Assembly: GCA_029881435.1 (NCBI GenBank)
Contig: JAOUMR010000029.1
Location: 1-34,221, forward strand
Direction of reading: 5' to 3'
DNA: 34,221 nucleotides
Source of the DNA: Nitrospira sp.
Lineage (GTDB): Bacteria > Nitrospirota > Nitrospiria > Nitrospirales > Nitrospiraceae
The position numbers and the translations under genes are program-made. The notes beneath the pieces are model-generated. The model was not told the DNA's origin. It did not search any database and was given only the letters and a program-made list of their open reading frames with translations. Position 1 is the stretch's first letter. Every line of letters starts with the position of its first letter. Shown here in pieces: positions 16,211 through 23,324 of the stretch.

Positions 16211-16935
16211 ACCGTTCCTTCCTGCTGAATGCGTTCAATGTTGACGATACGTCCATCAGTAAGGTTGGCTATGCGGTCACCAAAGTGAAAGATGCGGCTG
16301 TCATGTGTAACCACCATGACACAACGATCCGGTGATCGACCGACTTCACGCAGCAGCTCCATGATCTTTTGCCCGTTTGCCCCGTCTAAGGCGGCGGTTG
16401 GTTCGTCGCACACGAGTAATCGCGGCTCATTGACTAAGGCTCTGGCGATGGCGACTCGCTGCTGCTGGCCGCCTGAAAGGTTCTTGGGGACGAACTCCGT
16501 TCGGTCACCGAGACCGACCCGATCCAGCATCATGCGTGCTCGACGCAAGGCCGCCGGGCGGCGAATCTTTTGGATCAAGAGCGGCACGGCCACGTTTTCA
16601 GCAGCGGTGAGCGCAGGTAAAAGATTGAATTGTTGATAGATAAACCCCATTGTTTGCCCTCGAAACGTGGTTCGCTTACCTGGCGGCAATGTGCTGAGTG
16701 GAATTCCAAGCACATCGATTTGGCCCTCATCGATGTCGAGAATCCCAGCAATGGCAGAGAGGAGCGTGGTCTTCCCACCTCCGGATTCACCGACGAGCAA
16801 CAACAACTCCCCGAGATAGACATCCAAATCGATACCTTTCAGCACCGTCACTTTAGTGTCTCCAGTACCGAATGACTTGACTACGCTGTGTGCACGCACC
16901 GCTGCTGGTTGCGAGTCGTTGTTCATCGTGCTCAT
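16207..16935 (-). CDS. MacB/LolD/DevA-type ABC ATPase
   Basis: This protein has 242 residues from the ATG at 16935, whose ATGA overlaps the permease stop; the open frame continues upstream but only as a shadow inside the permease gene. Walker A GESGGGKTTL, signature LSGGQQQRVAIARAL and Walker B LLVCDEPTAALDG are intact. It has the short form typical of LolD/DevA proteins working with FtsX-type permeases, and drives the efflux system encoded around it. Confidence 0.94.
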   Translation of the reverse strand: MSTMNNDSQPAAVRAHSVVKSFGTGDTKVTVLKGIDLDVYLGELLLLVGESGGGKTTLLSAIAGILDIDEGQIDVLGIPLSTLPPGKRTTFRGQTMGFIYQQFNLLPALTAAENVAVPLLIQKIRRPAALRRARMMLDRVGLGDRTEFVPKNLSGGQQQRVAIARALVNEPRLLVCDEPTAALDGANGQKIMELLREVGRSPDRCVMVVTHDSRIFHFGDRIANLTDGRIVNIERIQQEGTV

Positions 16936-18062
16936 CGGAAGACAATCGCCGGTTCGAGTCGGGCGAGTTTCACGATACTCACTGTGGCTGAAACGATGCA
17001 AATGGTGAGGAGCGCAACGAGGACCAGGAGCAGCAACTGCCACGTCTCGACAAAGGGCAAGCTGCCACCACTAGCCGTCAGAGATCCAAACACTGTGGCG
17101 AGCCCTATCCCGACCCCGTACCCGGTGAGTCCAACGGTAAAGGCTTGCAAGAGAATCATCCGAGCCAGCGTCAGTGTCGAAGCGCCCATGGCTTTGAGCG
17201 CACCGAACTGGCGGAGATTTTCGACCGTGAAGAGATAAAACGTTTGCCCCGCAATGGCCATCCCGACGATGAATCCAAGTAGGATCGTGGTTCCAAAATT
17301 GATGCCGATACCAGTGTTCTTCAGAACCCAGAGCATGGTCTTCCAGCCGAACTCCTCGGCCGTGAATGCCCCCAGACCTGTTTGAGTCTGTATCCGCTGG
17401 ATCACGTCTTCAACCGAGAGTCCGTCTTTGGCCTTGGCCAGTACGTATGACAAGGTTCGGCGTTCGTGCGGAACATAGCGGATAGCACGTTCGTATGTGG
17501 TATAGACCACAGGAATATTCGTGAAGCTCTTCTGTGTTTTTGCAATCGCGACGACGCGGGCGAGTTTGTCGTTCAATTCAAAGACGGTCCCGACCTTGAC
17601 GACGGTGGGGCCTCCCATACGCTCCACGGCCCACTGATCTAGCACGACCGAGTCAGGCTGTAAAATGTCTTCGAAGCGGCCTTCGAGTACTTCAGCAGGA
17701 CGTCCGATGAGTGTGGCTGATTCGAGTCCGGTGAGCGTGATCTGATGGTATTCCCCGTTGGCGAGTCGAGCCCTGAGGAGACCTTTGTAGAGCGGGACCG
17801 CCCACTCCACTCCGTCGACACTTCTGACGCGATCGACCGCCGTATCAGCGATCGGCTTGACCTCGTCGACTTGTGTGATGCCTGGATCTGTCACCCAGAT
17901 CGGTACATTGAGATTGGTGATGCTGGCTTGGGACCACATCATAAGGCCCCAGAAAATAGAACCCTGTTGAACGATCAGCATCACGGCAAAGGTTAAGCCG
18001 CAGAGCAGCATGAGATATTTGGCGCGATCACCGAACAGCATTTTGAGCGCGACGTAGTTCAC
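16932..18062 (-). CDS. FtsX/DevC-type ABC permease
   Basis: This 376-residue permease starts at GTG 18062, with GGAG about 8 bases upstream. It has one N-terminal membrane segment (about 15-38), a large periplasmic domain (about 40-250) and three C-terminal membrane segments, the layout of MacB-like/DevC permeases. The FtsX-type LRQFGALKAMGAS motif is present (about 285-297). It works with the ATPase, HlyD and TolC-like proteins downstream; together they form a tripartite ABC exporter similar in layout to MacAB-TolC or DevBCA. The substrate may be a lipid, glycolipid or antibiotic and is not evident here. Confidence 0.92.
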   Translation of the reverse strand: MNYVALKMLFGDRAKYLMLLCGLTFAVMLIVQQGSIFWGLMMWSQASITNLNVPIWVTDPGITQVDEVKPIADTAVDRVRSVDGVEWAVPLYKGLLRARLANGEYHQITLTGLESATLIGRPAEVLEGRFEDILQPDSVVLDQWAVERMGGPTVVKVGTVFELNDKLARVVAIAKTQKSFTNIPVVYTTYERAIRYVPHERRTLSYVLAKAKDGLSVEDVIQRIQTQTGLGAFTAEEFGWKTMLWVLKNTGIGINFGTTILLGFIVGMAIAGQTFYLFTVENLRQFGALKAMGASTLTLARMILLQAFTVGLTGYGVGIGLATVFGSLTASGGSLPFVETWQLLLLVLVALLTICIVSATVSIVKLARLEPAIVFR

Positions 18063-18429
18063 CGTATGGTCTCCGACTCGCGATAATGACGTGGAAAACT
18101 GACAATCCGGAGTTGCGGAGGCAATCGTACCTGATCATACCGATGAAAAAATAGAGACCGATCCTGAGTGTGTTTCTGGTTGAGGAGAAGATACTGGCTG
18201 CACGATGGCCGAACCGTAAGGCCTGAAAGTCTGTGGGTGGTAGCATGGACATGTGCACCGAAGGCCTTGCGTAATGCATTACCCAGTTCCTGAATGAGTG
18301 CAGGCAAACCTCTAAAGGAAAGGGGTGTAGGGATGACCTTTTTCAGGGGAGGCTGCAGAACAACAGGACGCATACGCTGGGGCAATAGCATGGGAACAGG
18401 AGAGAGGGAAATTGGCGAGGATTGAGCAA
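18063..18429 (-). other. Gap between rqcH and the efflux operon
   Basis: These 367 bases hold no recognisable gene. A 110-codon minus-strand frame fills most of the stretch and ends in a GTGA overlap with the permease start, but its product is basic, of low complexity in layout and unlike any family I know. I treat it as upstream regulatory or leader sequence. Confidence 0.4.
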
Positions 18430-19872
18430 CTACTCCTGGTTTCTTCGACTTTTGAGGGCTTCCAGCCTGGTTTTATCGAGAGTCACGTGTAATGACTTTT
18501 CTTGCGTGACGATCACGGATCCTGGTGCTTGCCCCTTCGCTTTCTTGACCCATTTACGCCGTGTGTAGATGACCTCGCCTTTCCCACTCTTCTTCAAATC
18601 ACTATACAGGAGCGCCAAGGTCGCAGCATCGCGAAGGGTTTCGGGTGGGGGATTGCTTCCTTTGGTGAGCCTCACGACAACGTGAGAGCCAGGTGCTCCA
18701 CGGGCGTGCAACCAGAGATCCTCGCTCTTCGCTAAGCCGAACGTCAGTTCATCGTTTTCGCGGGCATTACGTCCGATGAAGATCGGCAACCCGTCTGTGG
18801 AGGTAAACCGTCGAAAGGGGCCCCGCTGATCAGTGGTGGGTCGTCGTTGCTCGGTTGTTCCACGAACACTTCGGTTGTGAGTAAGCGGAGCTATCAGGCT
18901 GGTGGAGGGAGACCAGGTTTCTTGCTCCACGTCCTTCAGTTCGTCGCGGAGCTGATTCACATGCTGCTCCGCTCGCTCGATGCGCGGTTTGAGTTCATGT
19001 TCGGCAGCGAGATATTTTCGATGTTTCCGAAAGTAATCATCCATATTGCCCTGGGCCGATTTTGTGGGATCGAGTGGAATGCTGATGTCGGGCAATCTGT
19101 CGTCGAAGTAATCCGTGACGGTAATCTGATCAGTTCCTTTCGAGATCGCATGGAGGTTAGCTTTGATCAGCTCTCCATACCGAGCATGGTCATGATAGGC
19201 CGAAGCCTTTGACAGGTCTCCTTTCCAGGCCTCGATCAAACGCAGTTCTTTCTTGAGTGCCTTCTTGAGAAGTCGCATCCGCAATTCTCTCGCCTGAGCG
19301 ATTCCCCGTGTCGCATCTTGTACTTGGTAGTGGGCATCGATTTCTGCAGAAATCGGATATGCAGAGTCGGCATATCCGGTGAACCGAGTGGGTCGTGTTG
19401 CTGGGCTGCTATCGCGTTTTGCTGGTACTACATAGGGTTGCCTGACAAGGGGCTGTTGGTGGAGCAGGTCCCTAAGTACTCGACGCTCAGCATCGAGGAT
19501 CACCAGATTGGCTTTCTTGCCGGTCAATTCACACACGATCGTCCGCGCTCCTTCCTTCGCGGTGAGTTGAAGTTCAGCAATACGGTCGCATGAGATCTGA
19601 TGAATGTCGTCGATCCTCGCTCCTTGGAAATGGGCTCGGAGAAATTGACAGAATGGCGGAGGCGTTGGAGGGTTGACGTGAGAATGGGTGGTGAAATGAA
19701 GACGAGCAGAATCTGGTTCGCATGAGATCAACAATCGGTGCGTGTGCCGAGGGACGCGAACGTCAAATACGAGAGTGCGAGCTGTCGGCTGATGAATTTT
19801 TTGAATCCATGCGCCACGTAAAACAGGTGAAATCTCCTTCAGCACCTGTTCAAGATCCGAAGCATTCAGCAT
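18430..19872 (-). CDS. rqcH: NFACT protein RqcH (Rqc2 homologue, ribosome quality control)
   Basis: This 480-residue protein has the NFACT-N domain first, HhH and coiled-coil regions in the middle (about 195-330) and a C-terminal NFACT-R domain (about 355-470: DGLPIFIGRNARENDELTF and LWLHARGAPGSHVVVR). The Asp96-Arg97 pair (ISCDRIAELQL) matches the DR motif needed for alanine tailing in bacterial RqcH. Family role: binds stalled 50S subunits carrying peptidyl-tRNA and adds C-terminal alanine tails that mark the chain for degradation. An insert of low conservation (about 335-352) precedes NFACT-R. It stands alone on the minus strand. Confidence 0.93.
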   Translation of the reverse strand: MLNASDLEQVLKEISPVLRGAWIQKIHQPTARTLVFDVRVPRHTHRLLISCEPDSARLHFTTHSHVNPPTPPPFCQFLRAHFQGARIDDIHQISCDRIAELQLTAKEGARTIVCELTGKKANLVILDAERRVLRDLLHQQPLVRQPYVVPAKRDSSPATRPTRFTGYADSAYPISAEIDAHYQVQDATRGIAQARELRMRLLKKALKKELRLIEAWKGDLSKASAYHDHARYGELIKANLHAISKGTDQITVTDYFDDRLPDISIPLDPTKSAQGNMDDYFRKHRKYLAAEHELKPRIERAEQHVNQLRDELKDVEQETWSPSTSLIAPLTHNRSVRGTTEQRRPTTDQRGPFRRFTSTDGLPIFIGRNARENDELTFGLAKSEDLWLHARGAPGSHVVVRLTKGSNPPPETLRDAATLALLYSDLKKSGKGEVIYTRRKWVKKAKGQAPGSVIVTQEKSLHVTLDKTRLEALKSRRNQE

Positions 19873-20311
19873 GATGAATGAATTCCAATGCCTGTCAGGA
19901 GGTTTTTACCTGCTTCAATCATGTCCCATGCCACCGCGCAGGTTACAAGTTTGTCGGGGGCGGGGCGATTGTTTCAGGCGTCACTGTACGATGTGGCAAA
20001 ACAACACGCAAGAGAGTGAAGTGAATGCCGTGACATCAACCAAGAGAGCTACGTATCGACGTGGATGCGGGTATTGCGTTGTGTTGCGTGCGGTAATAGT
20101 GTCGATCCGGTGATCATCCACCATCGGGGAATTCGACGAGTTCAGATGAACATTACGATTGTTGTGTGATCACGACCGTCTCAAGCCGCGTGGAGTGTAC
20201 GATACAGTTGTAAGCCTCACGGAAGGATTGGGTGCGTCTGGGGCTCGATCTTGCGCCATCCTTTTGCGTTAAGCTAGAGTCCTAGCAGCTATTTGCGTTT
20301 CGTTGTTCTTC
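19873..20311. other. Divergent intergenic region, nothing identified
   Basis: These 439 bases separate the divergent rqcH and HExxH-enzyme genes. I see no convincing ORF, RNA gene or terminator. The promoters for both genes must lie here, but no site is clear enough to name. The HExxH gene lacks a good ribosome site. Confidence 0.4.
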
Positions 20312-21877
20312 ATGCGCCTGCTCGATCTTCAGCCACTCGTGCGATTGAGAGATGAGTTTCGCCAATCGATGCGGCGTTTGCTCGCCGATCTTTGTCGAGA
20401 ACTGTCTGCCGATCATGCTGATCTCGCTCGAGAATGCAGGCTTCCAATTGACCTCTTTGACAGTCTCCGTTCAAGTTTTGCGATAGAAGCCTACTCCAAC
20501 TGGAAAATGATTGGATGGATTGAGGCGCTCAATGACCTTGTCTATTTCTTAGATGTGCTCACACAGTTGAGATTGGACCGGGATCGGGCCGATTTCGCGG
20601 CGCAGTTGTTTGATGAATGTCAGGAGAAGTTTTTTGAACACGGGTACTTTGATGATCTGTTCCCGACTGGGAAGCCTCACGCCGGTGGGCTAGAGAAGCG
20701 GTTGTTTGCTCTGTGTTGTCGGTTGGCGCAGGAATTGATTCAGGAGTCTCTCTGGTTCGATCCGGCCGTACCGGTCACATGGTGTCGGCAGCGAAAGATG
20801 ATGCGGTGGGAGGTATGTGGGAACTTGAAGGAGAATTTTGAAAAGGCAGAACTCGCAGGGATGCTCTCCGTTGATATCACTGGTGGGTGGTGCAAAGCGC
20901 CGAGCGATGTCGGGCGTGCACTGCGCCGGTCGTCGGGACTTGTCGAATTCCGAGTGGAGCCTACCGGCGTGACCATGAAGACTGGCAAGGTCGTGTCCTC
21001 GATCTGGTCAAGATGTGGTGAAAAAGGGCAATGGGAATGGGCGTACCATCCGCCCGTGTTCGCGATCTACCGTGACCATGAAACGGTTACGGTTGGCCCG
21101 ACACTTGTTTATGGAAAGGATCGTCAGCCCAGGACAGTACAGTCAACCGACCAACGATCTGTTGACCGTATTGCTCGTGCATGGCAGACCATCCAGCTCG
21201 CGTGGCCAGAAGGCCATGAGGTGGTGGCACTGCTCACTTCTCGCATAGTCCCGCTGCAGGCGAAGGGTGTGGTCAGCTTCAGCTATCGGCATCGGCCGGG
21301 GCTGTCGTTCATCAACTGTTTCGATCGTGGCAATCTTGATCTGATTGATGATCTGATCCATGAAAACAGCCATCATCACTTGAATCTCCTGCTGCGGAAA
21401 TATGTCATGTATCGTGGCGACCATAACCAGCAGATTTTCTACTCACCGTGGCGACGGAGCCTCCGCCCGTTGCGTGGCATTCTTCACGCGACGTTCACGT
21501 TTACCATGGGAGCTCTCTTGTTCGAACGGCTTTCGTTGTGGGGATCCGGGCTCCGTGGAGCAGTACGCTGGGAAAAAGCGGGACTCACCCAGCGAGACCT
21601 GCAACGGGCACATTTTCGCTGCTTGGAAGAGATTGAATCTGTCCGCCACTCACTTCAAGACCTGCATTACGCCGATCATCATCTCGGATGGCTTACCGGA
21701 TCTGGGAGACGCCTGGTCGAGCAGCTGGCTGAGGCGATTGACCAGGTTGAACATGAGAGCAAGCGATTCAGAGATGAGGTGGAGCGCTCTCGATTCGGTT
21801 CGGCTCTGCGAAAGCACATCAAGGAACTCCGACAAGCGCGGCAGACCTATGGGCCAGTTCGGTTGAGTAAAATCTGA
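20312..21877 (+). CDS. HExxH-motif putative peptide-modifying enzyme (TIGR04267-like) with a repeated tail motif
   Basis: This protein has 521 residues from ATG 20312; a TTG three codons earlier is possible and neither has a clear ribosome site. The diagnostic block is DDLIHENSHHHLNLLL (HExxH at about 350-354) followed 25 residues later by YSPWRRSLRPLRGILHATF. These match the pattern of HExxH-motif putative peptide-modification proteins, a family since linked to 2-oxoglutarate-dependent peptide beta-hydroxylation in RiPP pathways. The N-terminal ~300 residues are mostly helical and unrecognised. A C-terminal coiled region (about 440-505) ends in QARQTYGPVRLSKI; a very similar tail ends a 33-codon ORF downstream at 22651-22752. 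Whether the tail is a substrate-like or recognition segment is open. A DUF2059-like gene follows closely. Confidence 0.7.
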   Translation: MRLLDLQPLVRLRDEFRQSMRRLLADLCRELSADHADLARECRLPIDLFDSLRSSFAIEAYSNWKMIGWIEALNDLVYFLDVLTQLRLDRDRADFAAQLFDECQEKFFEHGYFDDLFPTGKPHAGGLEKRLFALCCRLAQELIQESLWFDPAVPVTWCRQRKMMRWEVCGNLKENFEKAELAGMLSVDITGGWCKAPSDVGRALRRSSGLVEFRVEPTGVTMKTGKVVSSIWSRCGEKGQWEWAYHPPVFAIYRDHETVTVGPTLVYGKDRQPRTVQSTDQRSVDRIARAWQTIQLAWPEGHEVVALLTSRIVPLQAKGVVSFSYRHRPGLSFINCFDRGNLDLIDDLIHENSHHHLNLLLRKYVMYRGDHNQQIFYSPWRRSLRPLRGILHATFTFTMGALLFERLSLWGSGLRGAVRWEKAGLTQRDLQRAHFRCLEEIESVRHSLQDLHYADHHLGWLTGSGRRLVEQLAEAIDQVEHESKRFRDEVERSRFGSALRKHIKELRQARQTYGPVRLSKI

Positions 21878-21945
21878 CAGTAGAAGCTGTCTATTTCTTG
21901 ACGATCAGTCCAATCGGAGTAGACTCGATCGCAAGAGGTGAGACT

Positions 21946-22533
21946 ATGCACAGATTGGAAGGGATGCATCATGTCAGAATTGTACGGGCTGCTCTGCGAG
22001 GGTGGATATGCTGTGTCACGCTGGTTTCTAGTGTGATTGCCACGGAAGCGGCAACGATTGAAAGCCCAAAGGCAATCAAGGTAGAAAAACTGCTTACGCT
22101 CATCCGAGTCTCAGAACTCGAGTCGGAATATGACTCACTCACTCGGAAATATGTCAGTGAGTACGAGCAGCAAATAAGAACATCCATAGCGAAGACCTAC
22201 CCCGATCTGGTTGGTGAGAAAAGGAAGGAAGTCGAACGGCTTCTCGACGTGTTCTTGAAGGACATCAGGAAAGCGATCGGGCAGGTTGAGACCCTCCATG
22301 ACCATTTAAAGCATGCATATTCGAACAATTTCCGTGAAGACGAGCTTGATCGCCTCATTGCGCACTACTCTTCTCCGCTTGGCGAAAAGGATGCAGGCAT
22401 GAAGAAAAGTGCGGCGATCGAATATAACAAGATGTGGACGGCTCAGTTCATGAATCAATATAAGGCCCGAGTCGAAAAGTTGTTCCAGGTAGTCGCTCTG
22501 GTTGTGAAAGGTAAGGGGAAGCAGGGGGCCTAG
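21946..22533 (+). CDS. Periplasmic DUF2059-like protein
   Basis: This protein has 195 residues from the ATG at 21946, which has AGAGGTGAG just upstream; an earlier in-frame ATG at 21898 lacks such a site. A signal peptide spans roughly 8-35 (GWICCVTLVSSVIATEA). The mature part is helical and charged, with the DUF2059 pattern: an early K-x-x-K-L-L-x-L-I-x-V-S-E segment and a late F-x-x-x-E-L-D-x-L-I-x-x-Y-x-S-P-x-G motif (FREDELDRLIAHYSSPLGEK, about 128-147), then a helix with M-x-x-Q-x-x-x-R. The function of the domain is unknown. It follows the HExxH enzyme by under 70 bases and precedes two micro-ORFs. Confidence 0.75.
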   Translation: MHRLEGMHHVRIVRAALRGWICCVTLVSSVIATEAATIESPKAIKVEKLLTLIRVSELESEYDSLTRKYVSEYEQQIRTSIAKTYPDLVGEKRKEVERLLDVFLKDIRKAIGQVETLHDHLKHAYSNNFREDELDRLIAHYSSPLGEKDAGMKKSAAIEYNKMWTAQFMNQYKARVEKLFQVVALVVKGKGKQGA

Positions 22534-22650
22534 AAATACAAACCCGTCACCGTATCACTCCGAATTTCGACCGCGAGAACAATCGCCACCCGAGAATGGT
22601 GAATTCTACTGATCGATGATGAATCGAATAACCACGCGAGCGGGTTAGGC

Positions 22651-22752
22651 GTGAGGGATACGGTTCTCACCTTCGACCGGAAGTCCATCAAAGAAAGAGA
22701 GCTCCAGCAAGCCAGTCAAACCTACGGATCAGTTCGACTGGAAAAGGTATAA
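22651..22752 (+). CDS. 33-codon ORF whose end copies the HExxH enzyme tail
   Basis: From GTG 22651 to TAA the frame encodes 33 residues ending ELQQASQTYGSVRLEKV. The HExxH enzyme 800 bases upstream ends ELRQARQTYGPVRLSKI, so the last 17 residues align without gaps and the DNA is also similar. The stop overlaps the ATG of the next micro-ORF (TAATG). The ribosome site is weak. It is either a small peptide related to the enzyme tail (for instance a substrate) or the 3' remnant of a duplicated enzyme gene; the in-frame stop just upstream at 22600-22602 would fit either. Confidence 0.4.
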   Translation: MRDTVLTFDRKSIKERELQQASQTYGSVRLEKV

Positions 22753-22895
22753 TGGGCGAGTGTGATGGTGGCTCTATGAAAAAGAAGTCGGCGAAAATAA
22801 AGGCCAAGGTTGGTGTCGGACGGGTGCGGATCAAATCTGTTGCGCAGGAATTGCGCAAGCAGTATGGACCGATGCTTAAACGGCTAGCTGGGTAG
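22752..22895 (+). CDS. Basic micro-protein with a related QYGP tail
   Basis: From ATG 22752 (overlapping the previous stop) this gives 47 residues; from ATG 22776 (GGTGG just upstream) it gives 39. The N-terminal part is strongly basic (MKKKSAKIKAKVGVGRVRIK) and the end reads QELRKQYGPMLKRLAG. The ELR-Q-x-Y-G-P core echoes the tails of the HExxH enzyme and the preceding 33-codon ORF. No known family was recognised. With a leader-like basic segment and a conserved end it resembles a small precursor peptide, but a nucleic-acid-binding micro-protein is also possible. Confidence 0.45.
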   Translation: MGECDGGSMKKKSAKIKAKVGVGRVRIKSVAQELRKQYGPMLKRLAG

Positions 22896-22909
22896 ACTGC
22901 TGCTCCAAA

Positions 22910-23109
22910 TCACGAGAGGCGACGATAAAGCTCGGCGTTCTTCTCCATGACACGCCTCGCTACGGCTCGAAAGGAGTCATCCTGTTGGCTGATGACGTCC
23001 TTGATGTCGAGCCGGACCATCGGTTCAACAGTCAACCCCCCTCGCGCTTACTCAGCTCTTCCAGTCGGCGCATTTCTTTATCTGACAGGGATACCGTTAC
23101 GGCAGTCAT
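22910..23109 (-). pseudogene. Frameshifted VapB/RHH-type antitoxin
   Basis: Starting at ATG 23109 the frame gives MTAVTVSLSDKEMRRLEELS... and stops after 25 codons. A -1 shift at the G6 run (C6 on the plus strand, 23036-23041) opens a second frame that ends with VISQQDDSFRAVARRVMEKN and AELYRRLS. Joined, the two halves look like the common small antitoxins that begin T-V-S-L-x-x and end EKNAELYRRLA, about 65 residues. A missing G (mutation or sequencing error) or programmed slippage could explain the break. No toxin gene follows; the opposite-strand micro-ORF ends 15 bases away. Confidence 0.65.
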
Positions 23110-23202
23110 GATACTCGATTCCTTAAACTCGGCTATTCCCCGTCGCTTGCTACTGGGTTCTTCTCTGTTTCCGAGAAGTCTTAGGAACTGAGTTCTATGA
23201 TG

Positions 23203-23222
23203 CCCCTCAGCTTGCTGCGGGG
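23203..23222. repeat. GC-rich hairpin between antitoxin remnant and transporter
   Basis: CCCCTCAGC and GCTGCGGGG pair around a TT loop with one mismatch. There is no following T-run, so a terminator role is weakly supported. The remainder of the stretch 23110-23324 shows nothing further. Confidence 0.3.
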
Positions 23223-23324
23223 AGCTTCATTCCGTGGGGATCTAAAGGCAATTCAGTGTATTGGGAAGGTGCCAATTCGAAAATTGCAGATGACGTGTGC
23301 CGATTGACGGATCAGGTTTCACGC

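Noticed and set aside
18059-18391. 110-codon minus-strand frame ending in a GTGA overlap with the FtsX-type permease start
   Set aside because: The overlap is suggestive, but the product is an irregular basic sequence with no fold or family features and the permease has its own ribosome site.
19871-20113. 80-codon plus-strand frame after rqcH
   Set aside because: It has no ribosome site and an irregular composition, and it overlaps the start region of rqcH on the other strand.
22985-23191. 68-codon plus-strand frame
   Set aside because: It is the shadow of the frameshifted antitoxin on the opposite strand, which has clear family features.
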